A program made the translations under genes and the position numbers. Of a DNA stretch of 64,000 nt, positions 55,063 through 64,000 are shown piece by piece. This DNA comes from Jeotgalibacillus malaysiensis (GTDB lineage: Bacteria > Bacillota > Bacilli > Bacillales > Jeotgalibacillaceae). Numbering within the stretch: the first letter of the stretch is position 1; every line of letters starts with the position of its first letter. The stretch is taken from NCBI GenBank assembly GCA_000818095.1, contig CP009416.1, forward strand, positions 1,782,501 to 1,846,500. Direction: 5' to 3'. The notes beneath the pieces were generated by a model that worked only from the letters and a program-made list of their open reading frames with translations, was not told where the DNA came from and ran no database searches.

Positions 55063-55572
55063 CTATGCAATTGTGTTTGGAACAACTTGTCCAAGCTGCA
55101 AGATGCCATCGTCAGATACTCTCGTCTCGAACATGTCAAGAGGAGCAGTCGGTGGCGTTCCCGGTACGTTTTTACCGGATTTTTCATACAGTCCATTGTG
55201 GCAAGGGCAGAAGAATCTGTTAGGATCGCTTTCTCTTCCTTCCCAGTTAACTGTACAGCCTAAGTGTTTACATGTTGGGTTCAGTGCAACAACTTCCTGA
55301 TTTTCATCAAGATAAACCCAAGCAGTCTGAGTTACTTCGGACGTATACCATGCATCTTTCTGTTCATAAGAAAAGTCTACACGGGTTGGTACGTCACTCA
55401 ATTCATCAACCGAAGTACCAGTAGAGATGAAATCCCCTCCGGCTTCAGCAGTTAATACAGGATCAATCGCAAAACGCACCATTGGCATAAGCATACCTGC
55501 AGCCATGAAACCGCCTACACCAGTTAATGTATAGTTTAAAAATTGACGACGTGAAACACGCTGATTACTCAT
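55063..55572 (-). CDS. qcrA: Rieske iron-sulfur subunit QcrA
   Basis: A 169-residue protein with a twin-arginine-like start (SRRQFLNYTLTG), a membrane anchor and the Rieske 2Fe-2S ligands in CKHLGC and CPCHNGLY. It transfers electrons from menaquinol to cytochrome c. It is first in qcrA-qcrB-qcrC. Confidence 0.97.
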   Translation of the reverse strand: MSNQRVSRRQFLNYTLTGVGGFMAAGMLMPMVRFAIDPVLTAEAGGDFISTGTSVDELSDVPTRVDFSYEQKDAWYTSEVTQTAWVYLDENQEVVALNPTCKHLGCTVNWEGRESDPNRFFCPCHNGLYEKSGKNVPGTPPTAPLDMFETRVSDDGILQLGQVVPNTIA

Positions 55573-55644
55573 TAATTTCCCCCCTCTACCGTCAGGTCAG
55601 TCCCTCGGACATTTTTCGCACAAATATATAACTAGGACATATTC

Positions 55645-55673
55645 ATGATATATCAATATATTATCAAGGTCAA
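55645..55673 (-). promoter_or_regulatory. Promoter of qcrABC
   Basis: Minus-strand TTGACC (55673-55668) and TATCAT (55650-55645) are separated by 17 bases, about 70 bases before the qcrA start. Confidence 0.6.
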
Positions 55674-55721
55674 TAATCCGTTAAACCTTTTCATTTCAAC
55701 TATGTGAAGTTTTTTTGAACG

Positions 55722-56183
55722 TTAGTTCGCCTGCCATTTACCGACAACAATTTTCAACAGTTGGCTGACCTGATCTTCAATGATTTTCTGCTTATACTTA
55801 CCCTCCATATGTTCCATTGGAATAGACGGAAGCCAGATTAAATCCGCGTTCAGACCATCTTCAGCTTCCCTCCAGTAAGCATCAGACGTTACAAGAAATA
55901 TATGGTCGAATCCGTTCTTTTTTAAATTATCTGCCCATTCAAGCATTCTGTCTTTTTTTTGTTCATTACTTTCCGAAGAAAAATAAGTAAAAGGCGGAAG
56001 CAGCATCATCCTTCCCTTAAACTGCTTTTCGAGCATAGCTGTTACAAGCGGGATGAACTCAGCCTGATCTGCTTCCTGTTTTGCCTGTTCTCCAAAGCTA
56101 ACCGGCAAAAGCGGAACGACTGCAGTATCTATGTATTTTTGTTCCTGAAAAAATAATTCGATATCCTTTGTATTCCAAATCAT
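55722..56183 (-). CDS. ypiF: YpiF family protein (DUF2487)
   Basis: A 153-residue protein starting MIWNTKDIELFFQ. The ATG 56183 has GGAG eight bases before it, better than the GTG at 56192. It sits between ypiB and qcrA as in B. subtilis. No function is known; the site beside qcr is suggestive of a link to respiration but nothing more. Confidence 0.82.
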   Translation of the reverse strand: MIWNTKDIELFFQEQKYIDTAVVPLLPVSFGEQAKQEADQAEFIPLVTAMLEKQFKGRMMLLPPFTYFSSESNEQKKDRMLEWADNLKKNGFDHIFLVTSDAYWREAEDGLNADLIWLPSIPMEHMEGKYKQKIIEDQVSQLLKIVVGKWQAN

Positions 56184-56225
56184 ATTTAACACTCCTTTGT
56201 CTGGTTCAACGTTTAAATTGTAGCA

Positions 56226-56254
56226 TAAAAAAATAGACAGCTCACACTGTCTAT
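56226..56254 (-). terminator. Terminator after ypiB
   Basis: ATAGACAG and CTGTCTAT form an 8-bp stem with a 6-base loop, followed by seven T residues on the minus strand. Confidence 0.75.
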
Positions 56255-56257
56255 CTA

Positions 56258-56797
56258 TTAACTCAGCGTTTTTAAACGCTCCGTCAGCTGTTTAAATTTC
56301 TGCTCATCCTGCTCATCTAATGCTTTATCAATTTCTTTCATCAGCTGGTTTTTTAAATTTTCATGAATGCTGTCATTAAGAAACTGCTCAGCCATCTCTT
56401 TTTCTTTTTTTGATAAATGGATTTCTTTTGGTGTAAAAGGATTTTCTTCAAGCACTGCTGCATATTGATAAGAAGAATATGCAGATTCAAAATTCAGCTG
56501 AATATACAAATCCTCCTCACGATGTAGCCGGATATCATGAAATGATTTCTCAGCATCTGTTGTCATTACCTGCTCTTTGTAAAACCTGAATGGAACCTCA
56601 TCACTGCAGGAAGTAGACATTACAATTCCACGCGGACAATATCTTGCATCCTCTACAAAATGCAAGTGCTCAATTAACTGGTCATGGCTCAGCAAATAAT
56701 TCATAATCCAGACTGATTCTCTTTTTTTCAACTGATAATGCTGGAGAAACCATTTAATAAAATCCTTTTTTTCATCTGCTGAAATGGATGGGGCCAA
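56258..56797 (-). CDS. ypiB: UPF0302 protein YpiB
   Basis: A 179-residue protein ([37 protein letters not shown]) with a charged helical C-terminus. The start is TTG with GGAGGG six bases upstream. It follows ypiA by 13 bases. The family has no known activity. Confidence 0.88.
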   Translation of the reverse strand: MAPSISADEKKDFIKWFLQHYQLKKRESVWIMNYLLSHDQLIEHLHFVEDARYCPRGIVMSTSCSDEVPFRFYKEQVMTTDAEKSFHDIRLHREEDLYIQLNFESAYSSYQYAAVLEENPFTPKEIHLSKKEKEMAEQFLNDSIHENLKNQLMKEIDKALDEQDEQKFKQLTERLKTLS

Positions 56798-56810
56798 GCC
56801 AATCCCTCCT

Positions 56811-58064
56811 TTATTCTTGTCTTAAATGTTCTATATTCATCTGCCATTCTTCATTAGCGGGGTCTCTATCAGATAACTTGAGATATACTTCGAGAGCCTC
56901 CTGTTGTCTGCCTTCTTCTAAAAGAAAGTTTCCATAGTCCTGAAGGAAATCGGTATGATCATTATATACCACATAAGCTTTTTTATATTCTTCAGCTGCT
57001 TCAGAAAATTCCTCTTTCAGTTCAAAAGCTTTCGCAGCATCCCATAAAAATTGCGGATCATCTTCTCCGGACTCTCTCACTGTGTGAATGATATCAAGAC
57101 ACTCATCAGGCTTTTCCTGTCTGAGTAAAATCTTATTAAGGATCAAGGCAGCTTCTAAATAATCCGGGTCAATTGCGATCGCCTCACGTAAAAATGTTTC
57201 AGCTTTAGCTTCATCTGCTGATTTTAATGCTAATTTAGCTGCAGTTAAAAACAGTTCTTTATTGAACGGGTCATGTGAAACACCTTTTTCTGCTGCTTCA
57301 AGCGCAAGACTGATCTCTTCTTCATGCTCATATGAATGTGCCAGCAATTTGTACGCACTGTTATACTCAGGGTCAAGCTCGATCAGCTCTTCAAAAACTT
57401 CAGCCGCTGTTAGATGGTGTCCTGCCTGGTAAGCGGTAAATCCATATTGAAATAAAGTCTCCGCATCTCTTTCATTTTCAAGTGCTTCTTCATAATAAGG
57501 CAGCGCTTCTTCAAAAGAACCTCCTGCACTGTAACATTCGCCAAGACGCTTACTGATAACGACCCCTGCAATTTCACTTTCAGTCAGCATTTTATAATAT
57601 CTGATCGCTTCAAGAAATCTTCCCTGCTGAATATAGAATTCAGCAAGTGCAAACTGAATGACCTCTTCAGATTTATCGGTTTCATAGGCCTTCAGCAGTT
57701 TCTGCTCACTAACCTCATGAAGTCCCTGCATATGATAGAGATCTGCCGAGAGCAGCATCGCGCGGGAGAAAAATTCACTCGTTTCAGTTATTTTCTCAAG
57801 ACATTCCATAGCCTCTTCGATCTGATCGAGCTCTGCATGTGCTTCAGCTTTTAATACAATAAGCTCTGTTTCTTCAGGATAAAGCTCTATCAAATCTTCG
57901 TAGAGCTCGATGCTTTTTTCCTGAAAACCAAGCCCGAATAATGCTTCAGCTGCATCATACTTTTCTTCGTCTGTAGCGGTTCTCTTTATTTCCTGAAATA
58001 ATTGCATTGCCTCTTCAAGACTTCCGGCGTGAAGATGGTCAATCATTTGATCAATTTGATTCAT
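56811..58064 (-). CDS. ypiA: TPR-repeat protein YpiA
   Basis: A 417-residue soluble protein built almost wholly of tetratricopeptide repeats of about 34 residues (for example [19 protein letters not shown] and DTETLFQYG-like units). Such scaffolds bind other proteins. It heads ypiA-ypiB, next to qcr, as in B. subtilis. GAGG lies seven bases before the ATG. Confidence 0.9.
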   Translation of the reverse strand: MNQIDQMIDHLHAGSLEEAMQLFQEIKRTATDEEKYDAAEALFGLGFQEKSIELYEDLIELYPEETELIVLKAEAHAELDQIEEAMECLEKITETSEFFSRAMLLSADLYHMQGLHEVSEQKLLKAYETDKSEEVIQFALAEFYIQQGRFLEAIRYYKMLTESEIAGVVISKRLGECYSAGGSFEEALPYYEEALENERDAETLFQYGFTAYQAGHHLTAAEVFEELIELDPEYNSAYKLLAHSYEHEEEISLALEAAEKGVSHDPFNKELFLTAAKLALKSADEAKAETFLREAIAIDPDYLEAALILNKILLRQEKPDECLDIIHTVRESGEDDPQFLWDAAKAFELKEEFSEAAEEYKKAYVVYNDHTDFLQDYGNFLLEEGRQQEALEVYLKLSDRDPANEEWQMNIEHLRQE

Positions 58065-58249
58065 TGTAAAACCTCTTTTCGTTCTTATCTCATAAAAGAA
58101 TAAGAGAACTTGAGATCAGATTCAACTATAACCTCTTATTGCTTCAGCCGGATAAGGATGTCAGGCTCAGCTGTTAAACACTTTTAATTCATAACAGCTA
58201 TTGGGTTATATTCACTTTTTGTACGTGAAAATCCTTTTTTTTTCAATTA

Positions 58250-58275
58250 AAAAGAGCAGAAATTTCTGCTCTTTT
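58250..58275 (-). terminator. Terminator of the aro operon
   Basis: A perfect 26-base palindrome (AAAAGAGCAGAAA and its complement) 12 bases after the aroA stop, with five T residues on the minus strand. Confidence 0.65.
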
Positions 58276-58287
58276 GGGATAGTTTTA

Positions 58288-59571
58288 TTAACGGGATGTC
58301 ACCTTTGACAAGTCTTTAAAAAAGTCCGGGTATGAAACACTAATGCACTCAGCTCCATCAATTTGAACTGGCCCTGTTGTAACAAGTGAAGCAACAGCGA
58401 GCATCATGCCAATCCGGTGATCTCCTCTTGAGTCAGCATGACCACCCTTTAACTTCACCGGGCCATTAATAATCATACCATCATCAGTTGCAGTAATATC
58501 AGCGCCAAGCTTTTTAAGCTCTTCAACGACAGCATCGATACGGTTTGTTTCTTTTACTTTTAATTCCTCAGCATCTTTAATCACCGTTTTCCCTTGTGCC
58601 TGTGTAGCAAGGAGGGCAATGATCGGAATTTCATCAATCAGCCTTGGAATAAGCTCACCACCGATTTCGCAGCTGGTGAGTGAGCTGCTGCGGATTAGAA
58701 TATCCCCCTGTGGCTCTTCATCCTGACTGGTCGATGTTACTTCAAAGTCGGTATTCATTTCTTTCAGTACATCAAGAATACCTGTTCTTGTTTCATTTAA
58801 TCCGACATTTTTCAACTTAAGACTGCTGTCAGCTGTAATAGCAGCAGCAGTCAGGAAAAATGCTGCAGAGGATATGTCTCCCGGCACATGTACATCTTTT
58901 GCTTTAAACGGCTGATTTCCAGTTATTCTGATAGTTGACCCTTCACGCGTTATATGTCCGCCGAAATGTCTGATCATTTTTTCTGTATGATCTCTTGTTT
59001 TTTCCGGCTCAACGATCACTGTTTCTTCATCAGACTGAAGCCCGGCTAAAATGAGGGCAGACTTTAACTGTGCGCTGGCAACGGGAAGTGTATAGTGAAA
59101 AGATTTCAATTCCCCGCCCCTTACTGCTAATGGTGTCAGGTTGCCATTGTCTCTTCCATCTATAAAAGCACCCATTTCCCTTAAAGGCACTGTTACACGA
59201 TTCATAGGACGTTTTGCAATAGATTCATCTCCAGTTATCACTGAATGAAAAGGCTGCCCCGCCAGTATTCCGAGCAGCAACCTTGTTGTTGTTCCTGAAT
59301 TACCGGTGTCCAAAATTTCTTCAGGTTCTTTCAAACCTTTAAACCCTTTCCCTTCAATCAGGATTTCATCATCTTTTTCAGTTATCGTAACACCCATCTT
59401 TCTGAAGCAGTCAATCGTGCTGAGACAGTCATCACCTTTTAAAAATCCTGTTACTCTTGTCACGCCTTCAGAGATCGCCCCGAACATGATTGATCTGTGT
59501 GAGATAGATTTATCACCGGGCACTTTAATTTCTCCCTGAACAGAAGGGTTATCAAATTGAAGTAAACTCAT
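58288..59571 (-). CDS. aroA: EPSP synthase
   Basis: Makes 5-enolpyruvylshikimate 3-phosphate in the shikimate pathway. The 427-residue protein has [48 protein letters not shown] and the C-terminal [17 protein letters not shown]. The gene is called aroE in B. subtilis. Start may be ATG 59571 or GTG 59574. A 183-base gap with no gene separates it from tyrA. Confidence 0.97.
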   Translation of the reverse strand: MSLLQFDNPSVQGEIKVPGDKSISHRSIMFGAISEGVTRVTGFLKGDDCLSTIDCFRKMGVTITEKDDEILIEGKGFKGLKEPEEILDTGNSGTTTRLLLGILAGQPFHSVITGDESIAKRPMNRVTVPLREMGAFIDGRDNGNLTPLAVRGGELKSFHYTLPVASAQLKSALILAGLQSDEETVIVEPEKTRDHTEKMIRHFGGHITREGSTIRITGNQPFKAKDVHVPGDISSAAFFLTAAAITADSSLKLKNVGLNETRTGILDVLKEMNTDFEVTSTSQDEEPQGDILIRSSSLTSCEIGGELIPRLIDEIPIIALLATQAQGKTVIKDAEELKVKETNRIDAVVEELKKLGADITATDDGMIINGPVKLKGGHADSRGDHRIGMMLAVASLVTTGPVQIDGAECISVSYPDFFKDLSKVTSR

Positions 59572-59753
59572 CACAAAAACTCCTCTTTACGTTTTTCGCT
59601 GCATTAAAGTGATTTGTTGATTGCAGAGTCGGATAGCTGACCTCTCACGCCTTGCATGCGGGGCATTACCAGTCCGGATTTTCCTTATGGGAGTCACCAG
59701 CTTCAACTACAATCATCAAGCAAAAGCCAATTTGCTTTAACATAACTGAGTTT

Positions 59754-60857
59754 TTAAACTGTAAATACATCATAGTCGGTCAAGGATGTAATACAGTCTG
59801 CACCTCTTTTTCGATCTTCTTCAGTCTGAAAACTGATCGAGAGGACACCATAAATATCTTCTCTGGTTTCCATGATTCTTAAGTTCACAATGCTGATCTC
59901 CTCTTTAGCAAGAAGTCCTGTAATCTCAGAAATAACCCCTGGATAATCAGGTACGTCTACAAACAGGTCATAAAAAGAAGGTATGGCTCCTTTTTGCAAA
60001 ATCGGCATTGAATCCCTGAACTGCTTCGCTTCAGAAAAGTATTGATAAATGTCTTCTCCGCTATTACCGTCGAGCATATTGATCACCCGGTTCATTTCCT
60101 GTTGCCATTCTTTCAGTAAGTCCTTTAGCGTATCGATATTGTGTAGTGTAATATCTCTCCACATTGAAGGATTTGAAGATGCAATCCTTGAGATGTCTCT
60201 AAACCCACCGGCTGCCAGACTGGATACGAGCGGCTGTCTCTTGTAATTCTGCTTTACCTGATGAACGAGTGAAGAGGCAATAATATGTGGGAAATGACTG
60301 ACCATCCCTGTAATGTGGTCATGCTCTTCAGGTTTTACTTCAAGAAATTTCGCCTTACTTCCATTTAACCAGGTTTTTAATTGATTAACAGATCCTATAC
60401 TGGCAGTTTCTCCCGGTGTTAACAGGTAGAAGGCATTTTCAAATAAAAATGCCTTCGCAGCTGACACACCACTTTTGTGAGAGCCAGCCATCGGATGCCC
60501 GCCGATAAATGTAATCCCTTTTTCAGTCAGAACGGTACTTGCTGTCATGATATTTTTTTTCGTACTGCCTACATCAGTAATGATGACATCCGGTTTCAGA
60601 TTAAAAGAAGCGAGCGATTTCATTAGATTTTCCGTTTCATTAACCGGTGTGCAAATAATGATTAAATCAGCCTGCTCAGCGTCTTCCCTGAAGGAATTAG
60701 ATGTTCTGTTAATTGCCTTTAAAACTTTTGCAAGTTTCATTTCATCTGTTTTAAGATCATAACCGGTAACCGTTGCCTGAGGATGCTCCTTAAGGATCGA
60801 TAAACCTATTGAGCCCCCAATCAGGCCGAGCCCGATTATAAATACATGTCCATTCAT
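59754..60857 (-). CDS. tyrA: Prephenate dehydrogenase
   Basis: Makes 4-hydroxyphenylpyruvate for tyrosine. The 367-residue protein has the NAD loop IIGLGLIGGSIGLS, GGHPMAGSHKSGV (catalytic His) and a C-terminal ACT regulatory domain (about 298-367; DVPDYPGVISEITGLLA), which suggests tyrosine feedback. The ribosome binding site GAGGG is unusually close to the ATG. Confidence 0.96.
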   Translation of the reverse strand: MNGHVFIIGLGLIGGSIGLSILKEHPQATVTGYDLKTDEMKLAKVLKAINRTSNSFREDAEQADLIIICTPVNETENLMKSLASFNLKPDVIITDVGSTKKNIMTASTVLTEKGITFIGGHPMAGSHKSGVSAAKAFLFENAFYLLTPGETASIGSVNQLKTWLNGSKAKFLEVKPEEHDHITGMVSHFPHIIASSLVHQVKQNYKRQPLVSSLAAGGFRDISRIASSNPSMWRDITLHNIDTLKDLLKEWQQEMNRVINMLDGNSGEDIYQYFSEAKQFRDSMPILQKGAIPSFYDLFVDVPDYPGVISEITGLLAKEEISIVNLRIMETREDIYGVLSISFQTEEDRKRGADCITSLTDYDVFTV

Positions 60858-60870
60858 TCCCTCACAACCT

Positions 60871-61956
60871 TTATTGCGAAATGATCTCTTCGATTGCCTT
60901 CAGCGTTTTATTCACCTGCTCTTCAGTCCCTATAGTTATTCTTAAACTTTCGGGATAGCCAAGCGCGTGACCGCTTCTCGCAATGATTCCTTTTCTCATC
61001 AGTGCCTCAAACATTACATTGGCATCTTTATTAAAATGAACAAGAATAAAATTCCCCTGCGTCGGGAAAAAGCCGAGATTATGCTCCGTGCAGAACCGTT
61101 CAAACTTTTCAATTCCATTTCTGTTTTGTTCTCTGCAATGCTGAATGAATGATTGATCCTTTATAGCAGCTGCTGCCGCGAGCTGTGCCAGTGCATTCGT
61201 GTTAAAAGGCTCCCTTACCGGTTCAAGTGCCTGAATCAATGAAGGCTGTGCAATTCCATAGCCTACTCTGAATCCTGCAAGCCCGTAAGCTTTAGAAAAA
61301 GTTCTTGTAACAATCAGATTAGGATACTTTCTAATTAATTCCAGCGCGTCATAATAGTCAGCCGCAGTGACGTACTCAAAATAGGCTTCGTCAAGTACAA
61401 TGACTACATGATCAGGAATCTGTTCGATAAAATGTTTCAGGTCCTGATCGCTGATGCTGACACCAGTGGGGTTATTCGGGCTGCACACCCATACTACGGC
61501 AGTGTCCTGATCAACAGCACTTGCCATCTTATTAAGATCGTGTCTGCCATCAATCAGTGGCACCTCAATAACTTTTGCTCCTTCAATAACCGCATTATGC
61601 TTATATTGTGGAAAGGTAGGTGCTGCCATCACTGTATTTTTAGAGGAATCAAGCATTGCTCTTGATATGATCTGTATGATCTCATCAGATCCATTTCCAA
61701 GGATGAACTGTTCTCCAGGCAACTGATAAAATTCTGTCAGCGCTTGTCTCAGCACTGAACCGCCGCCATCCGGATATATCGCATAATTCATCGCATGTGC
61801 TGTCAATTCTTGTCCAACCTTCTCAGAACAGCCAAATGGATTTTCGTTTGAAGCGAGCTTAATAATCTCACTCAGACCCAGCTCTTTTTTTACTTCATCT
61901 ACCGTTTTCCCGGGTTTATAAGGTGTCAGTTTTTTCACTTGATCTTTGATGTACAT
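60871..61956 (-). CDS. hisC: Histidinol-phosphate / aromatic aminotransferase
   Basis: A PLP enzyme of 361 residues acting in histidine and, in Bacillus, tyrosine and phenylalanine synthesis. Visible are LASNENPFGCSEKV, VCSPNNPTGVSISD, LDEAYFEYV and the lysine in RTFSKAYGLAGFRVGY. The start is ATG 61956 with AGGCGG seven bases upstream; another ATG at 61959 is possible. It directly follows aroH, with no trp genes between. Confidence 0.95.
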   Translation of the reverse strand: MYIKDQVKKLTPYKPGKTVDEVKKELGLSEIIKLASNENPFGCSEKVGQELTAHAMNYAIYPDGGGSVLRQALTEFYQLPGEQFILGNGSDEIIQIISRAMLDSSKNTVMAAPTFPQYKHNAVIEGAKVIEVPLIDGRHDLNKMASAVDQDTAVVWVCSPNNPTGVSISDQDLKHFIEQIPDHVVIVLDEAYFEYVTAADYYDALELIRKYPNLIVTRTFSKAYGLAGFRVGYGIAQPSLIQALEPVREPFNTNALAQLAAAAAIKDQSFIQHCREQNRNGIEKFERFCTEHNLGFFPTQGNFILVHFNKDANVMFEALMRKGIIARSGHALGYPESLRITIGTEEQVNKTLKAIEEIISQ

Positions 61957-62339
61957 CATGAATCCGCCTTTCTGTGTGCGCCGATCAGATCCGGTCTTAA
62001 TTTTACAGCTTCGTGATGGTAAATATGCTGAACTTCTTTTTGGCTTAATTCTGTGTTTACATGTACCATGATTCGGATACAAAATGGCAGCGCATCTTTT
62101 ACAGGAATTTCTCTCATACACATTACCGGTACAAATTCCCATCCTTCAATTTTTCTTAAAGCCTTTGCAGGAAACACTGATCTGATATCTTCGGTTGTAG
62201 AAATAAAAACTGAGGCAGTATCTTCAGGATCGATTTTGTTTTTTTTGATCATATCCTGCAGTAGTGTAAATGTGGCTTCAACAATTGCATCCTGCCCGTC
62301 ATGATCGACTGTTGTTGCTCCTCTTATTCCCCGTATCAC
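61956..62339 (-). CDS. aroH: Chorismate mutase
   Basis: A 127-residue mono-functional AroH-class enzyme converting chorismate to prephenate. Marks are MIRGIRGATTVDHDG (Arg7), SVFISTTEDIRSVFPA and MCMREIPV (catalytic Arg). It starts with GTG overlapping the aroB stop by four bases (GTGA). Confidence 0.96.
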   Translation of the reverse strand: MIRGIRGATTVDHDGQDAIVEATFTLLQDMIKKNKIDPEDTASVFISTTEDIRSVFPAKALRKIEGWEFVPVMCMREIPVKDALPFCIRIMVHVNTELSQKEVQHIYHHEAVKLRPDLIGAHRKADS

Positions 62340-63412
62340 TGTATTTCCCCCTTCCGCTTAAGTGAATGATGAATGTATTCAAGTTCAGAAGGTTCGACCT
62401 TCGTTAAAACAGGTTGACCTACCGTTTTCAATAATACGAAACGGATCATTTGATTCAGGTTTTTCTTATCTTTTTTCATCAGTGCCAGTAATTCTCCAAA
62501 AGGAGCATCTATGTGAATTTCATAACTTAAAGACTTCACCCAACCAATAAACTCATCAGTATTAAAATCCAGGCTGGTTTTTCTTTCGCTCAATAACAGT
62601 GCATAAACCATCCCGATCATCACACTTTCCCCGTGCAGCTTATCACCAAATCCTGACCAGGCCTCAACAGCATGACCATAAGTATGACCAAAGTTCAGAT
62701 AAGCTCTGACATTCTGTTCACGTTCATCCTGCCTGACAATTTCACCTTTTATCTGAATGCCTTTTTTTAATGCATATAATAAAAATGACTCGTCAATTTC
62801 TTTAAGATCTTTTACATGATCAATAAGCTCTTTCAGAAACTCAGGGTCTGCAATCAGCGCGTGTTTTATTACTTCTGCAAAGCCTGACCTGATTTCTCTT
62901 AAAGGTAAAGTCGATAGAAAAAGACTGTCATAGACGACTGCAGACGGCTGGTGAAATGCTCCCGTCATGTTTTTACCAAATGGATGATTGATTGCTGTTT
63001 TACCACCAACTGCACTGTCATGGGCAAGAATGGTTGTCGGGACCTGAATATATCTGATCCCTCTCATATAAGTTGCTGCAGTGAAGCCTGCAAGATCTCC
63101 TGCAGCACCGCCTCCGCATGCAATAATTAGTGAATGTCTGTCAAGCCCTGCTTCAAGCGCTGCTCCCATTGCTTTTTCATAAACTGAAAAGGTTTTAGCC
63201 TTCTCACCCTGAGGCAAAACGTAAAGCGCGTCGTGGGGAAGGTTCTGTTCAACAGTCTGCTGATGAAGCTGATAAACTTTTTCATCAATTAATAATAAAA
63301 CTGAAGAGACTTTCGGTTGCAGATCCTGAATCAGCTTGTTCACCTCACCTAGAGCGTGCTCTCCTATCAAAACCTCATATGGCTGCGCTGCATGAATTGT
63401 TAGCCGTTCCAT
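62336..63412 (-). CDS. aroB: 3-dehydroquinate synthase
   Basis: The second shikimate enzyme, NAD-dependent with zinc. The 358-residue protein shows ACGGGAAGDLAGFTAATYMRG, QVPTTILAHDSAVGGKTAIN and the metal ligand region LNFGHTYGHAVEAW. The ATG 63412 is chosen; AAAGGA lies eight bases before it. It overlaps aroC by its ribosome binding site only. Confidence 0.97.
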   Translation of the reverse strand: MERLTIHAAQPYEVLIGEHALGEVNKLIQDLQPKVSSVLLLIDEKVYQLHQQTVEQNLPHDALYVLPQGEKAKTFSVYEKAMGAALEAGLDRHSLIIACGGGAAGDLAGFTAATYMRGIRYIQVPTTILAHDSAVGGKTAINHPFGKNMTGAFHQPSAVVYDSLFLSTLPLREIRSGFAEVIKHALIADPEFLKELIDHVKDLKEIDESFLLYALKKGIQIKGEIVRQDEREQNVRAYLNFGHTYGHAVEAWSGFGDKLHGESVMIGMVYALLLSERKTSLDFNTDEFIGWVKSLSYEIHIDAPFGELLALMKKDKKNLNQMIRFVLLKTVGQPVLTKVEPSELEYIHHSLKRKGEIQ

Positions 63413-63413
63413 T

Positions 63414-64000
63414 TTAATAGTCCTTTGCGTAAGCTCTATGGTCTTCAACTGACTTTTTCAAATGATCAAACCTGTCACTGTCGAATTGTTCACAGATTGC
63501 TTTTGCAACCTCCCAGGCAACGACCGCTTCAGCCACAACTGCAGCAGCAGGAACAGCACAACTGTCTGAGCGTTCGATGCTTGCACTAAAGGCTTCTTTC
63601 GTATCAATATCCACGCTTTCAAGGGGTTTATATAGAGTAGGAATTGGTTTCATAACGCCTTTAACAACAATTGGCATACCTGTTGTCATACCACCTTCAA
63701 ATCCTCCGAGACGGTTTGATTTTCTGTAATACCCTTTTTCATCCGACCAGGCGATCTCATCGTGCACCTGACTGCCAGGAAGTCTTGCCATTTCAAAACC
63801 AAGGCCGAATTCTACACCTTTGAATGCATTAATGCTCATAATTGCTGCAGCTATTTTAGAATCAAGCTTTTTGTCATAATGCACATAACTGCCTAATCCT
63901 GCAGGAACATTTTCAATAACAACTTCTACGACTCCACCAATTGAGTCACCATTCTTTTTGGCCTGGTCAATCGCTGCTTTCATTTCCTCAGAAGCTTCAG
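63414..64000 (-). CDS. aroC: Chorismate synthase (5' part missing)
   Basis: The C-terminal 194 residues of the final shikimate enzyme; the frame is open to the right edge. Family marks are [68 protein letters not shown] and the [16 protein letters not shown] block. It needs reduced FMN. In B. subtilis it is called aroF. It is the first of aroC-aroB-aroH-hisC-tyrA-aroA in this window. Confidence 0.96.
   Translation of the reverse strand, partial: EASEEMKAAIDQAKKNGDSIGGVVEVVIENVPAGLGSYVHYDKKLDSKIAAAIMSINAFKGVEFGLGFEMARLPGSQVHDEIAWSDEKGYYRKSNRLGGFEGGMTTGMPIVVKGVMKPIPTLYKPLESVDIDTKEAFSASIERSDSCAVPAAAVVAEAVVAWEVAKAICEQFDSDRFDHLKKSVEDHRAYAKDY

Noticed and set aside
59575-59753. Possible gene or terminator in the tyrA-aroA gap
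   Set aside because: No frame with a binding site and no convincing hairpin with a T tail was found.
1-64000. CRISPR array, prophage, insertion sequence or defence island
   Set aside because: No repeat-spacer pattern, transposase, integrase, terminal repeats or phage genes were seen; gene order is conserved core.

Overview
This 64 kb window is a chromosomal core region of a low-GC Gram-positive bacterium of the order Bacillales. The evidence is strong AGGAGG-type ribosome binding sites, frequent GTG and TTG starts, a B-type RNase P RNA, bacillithiol genes, gpsB and dynamin-type DynA. Gene order closely matches the degV-thyA-ypgR-cspD-ypbR-rnpB-yprAB-ponA-aspB-panBCD-qcrABC-aro stretch of Bacillus subtilis. 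Protein details and the missing trp genes say it is not B. subtilis itself. A Bacillaceae or Caryophanaceae (Planococcaceae) relative is likely, but the genus cannot be fixed from sequence reading alone. Most genes are on the minus strand. I see no prophage, insertion sequence, CRISPR array, tRNA or rRNA.

Layout. 1-6.3 kb: DegV (cut by the left edge), hemolysin III-like YplQ, dihydrofolate reductase and thymidylate synthase, exported YpjP, then a cvfC/ypgR-brxB-ypiP operon. 6.3-15.7 kb: ABC-F ATPase, HD hydrolase and an unknown protein; formate-THF ligase; the manganese regulator MntR; a cold-shock protein; two RNase H-fold proteins; a 5'-3' exonuclease; a rhodanese. 15.5-25.5 kb: a tandem dynamin (DynA) with a 59-residue four-cysteine protein behind it, a CheX-like protein, a short-chain dehydrogenase, an M32 carboxypeptidase, the YpvA helicase and an rRNA methyltransferase. 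25.6-32.3 kb: rnpB, gpsB, ypsA, the mitomycin-repair pair mrfA-mrfB, yppE and recU.

32.3-53.4 kb: ponA, then the block dinG-ypmA-ypmB-aspB-asnS-dnaD-nth-ypoC, which lies downstream of panB-panC-panD. Upstream of these is an operon ypjD-dapB-mgsA-bshB1-bshA-cca-birA. A YitT-family membrane protein, a YugP-type zinc peptidase and YpjA follow. 53.5-64 kb: the menaquinol:cytochrome c reductase genes qcrA-qcrB-qcrC, ypiF, ypiB, ypiA, and an aromatic operon aroC-aroB-aroH-hisC-tyrA-aroA cut by the right edge.

The genes combine nucleotide and folate metabolism (dfrA, thyA, fhs, panBCD), DNA repair and recombination (mrfAB, recU, nth, dinG, ypvA, ypcP), envelope and division (ponA, gpsB, dynA), thiol redox control (brxB, bshA, bshB1), respiration (qcrABC) and aromatic amino acid synthesis. 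The most interesting non-coding element is a leader upstream of panB, with two hairpins carrying bulged adenines followed by mutually exclusive antiterminator and terminator hairpins. Several small genes of 25-59 codons are also described. No wholly new multi-gene system is evident.
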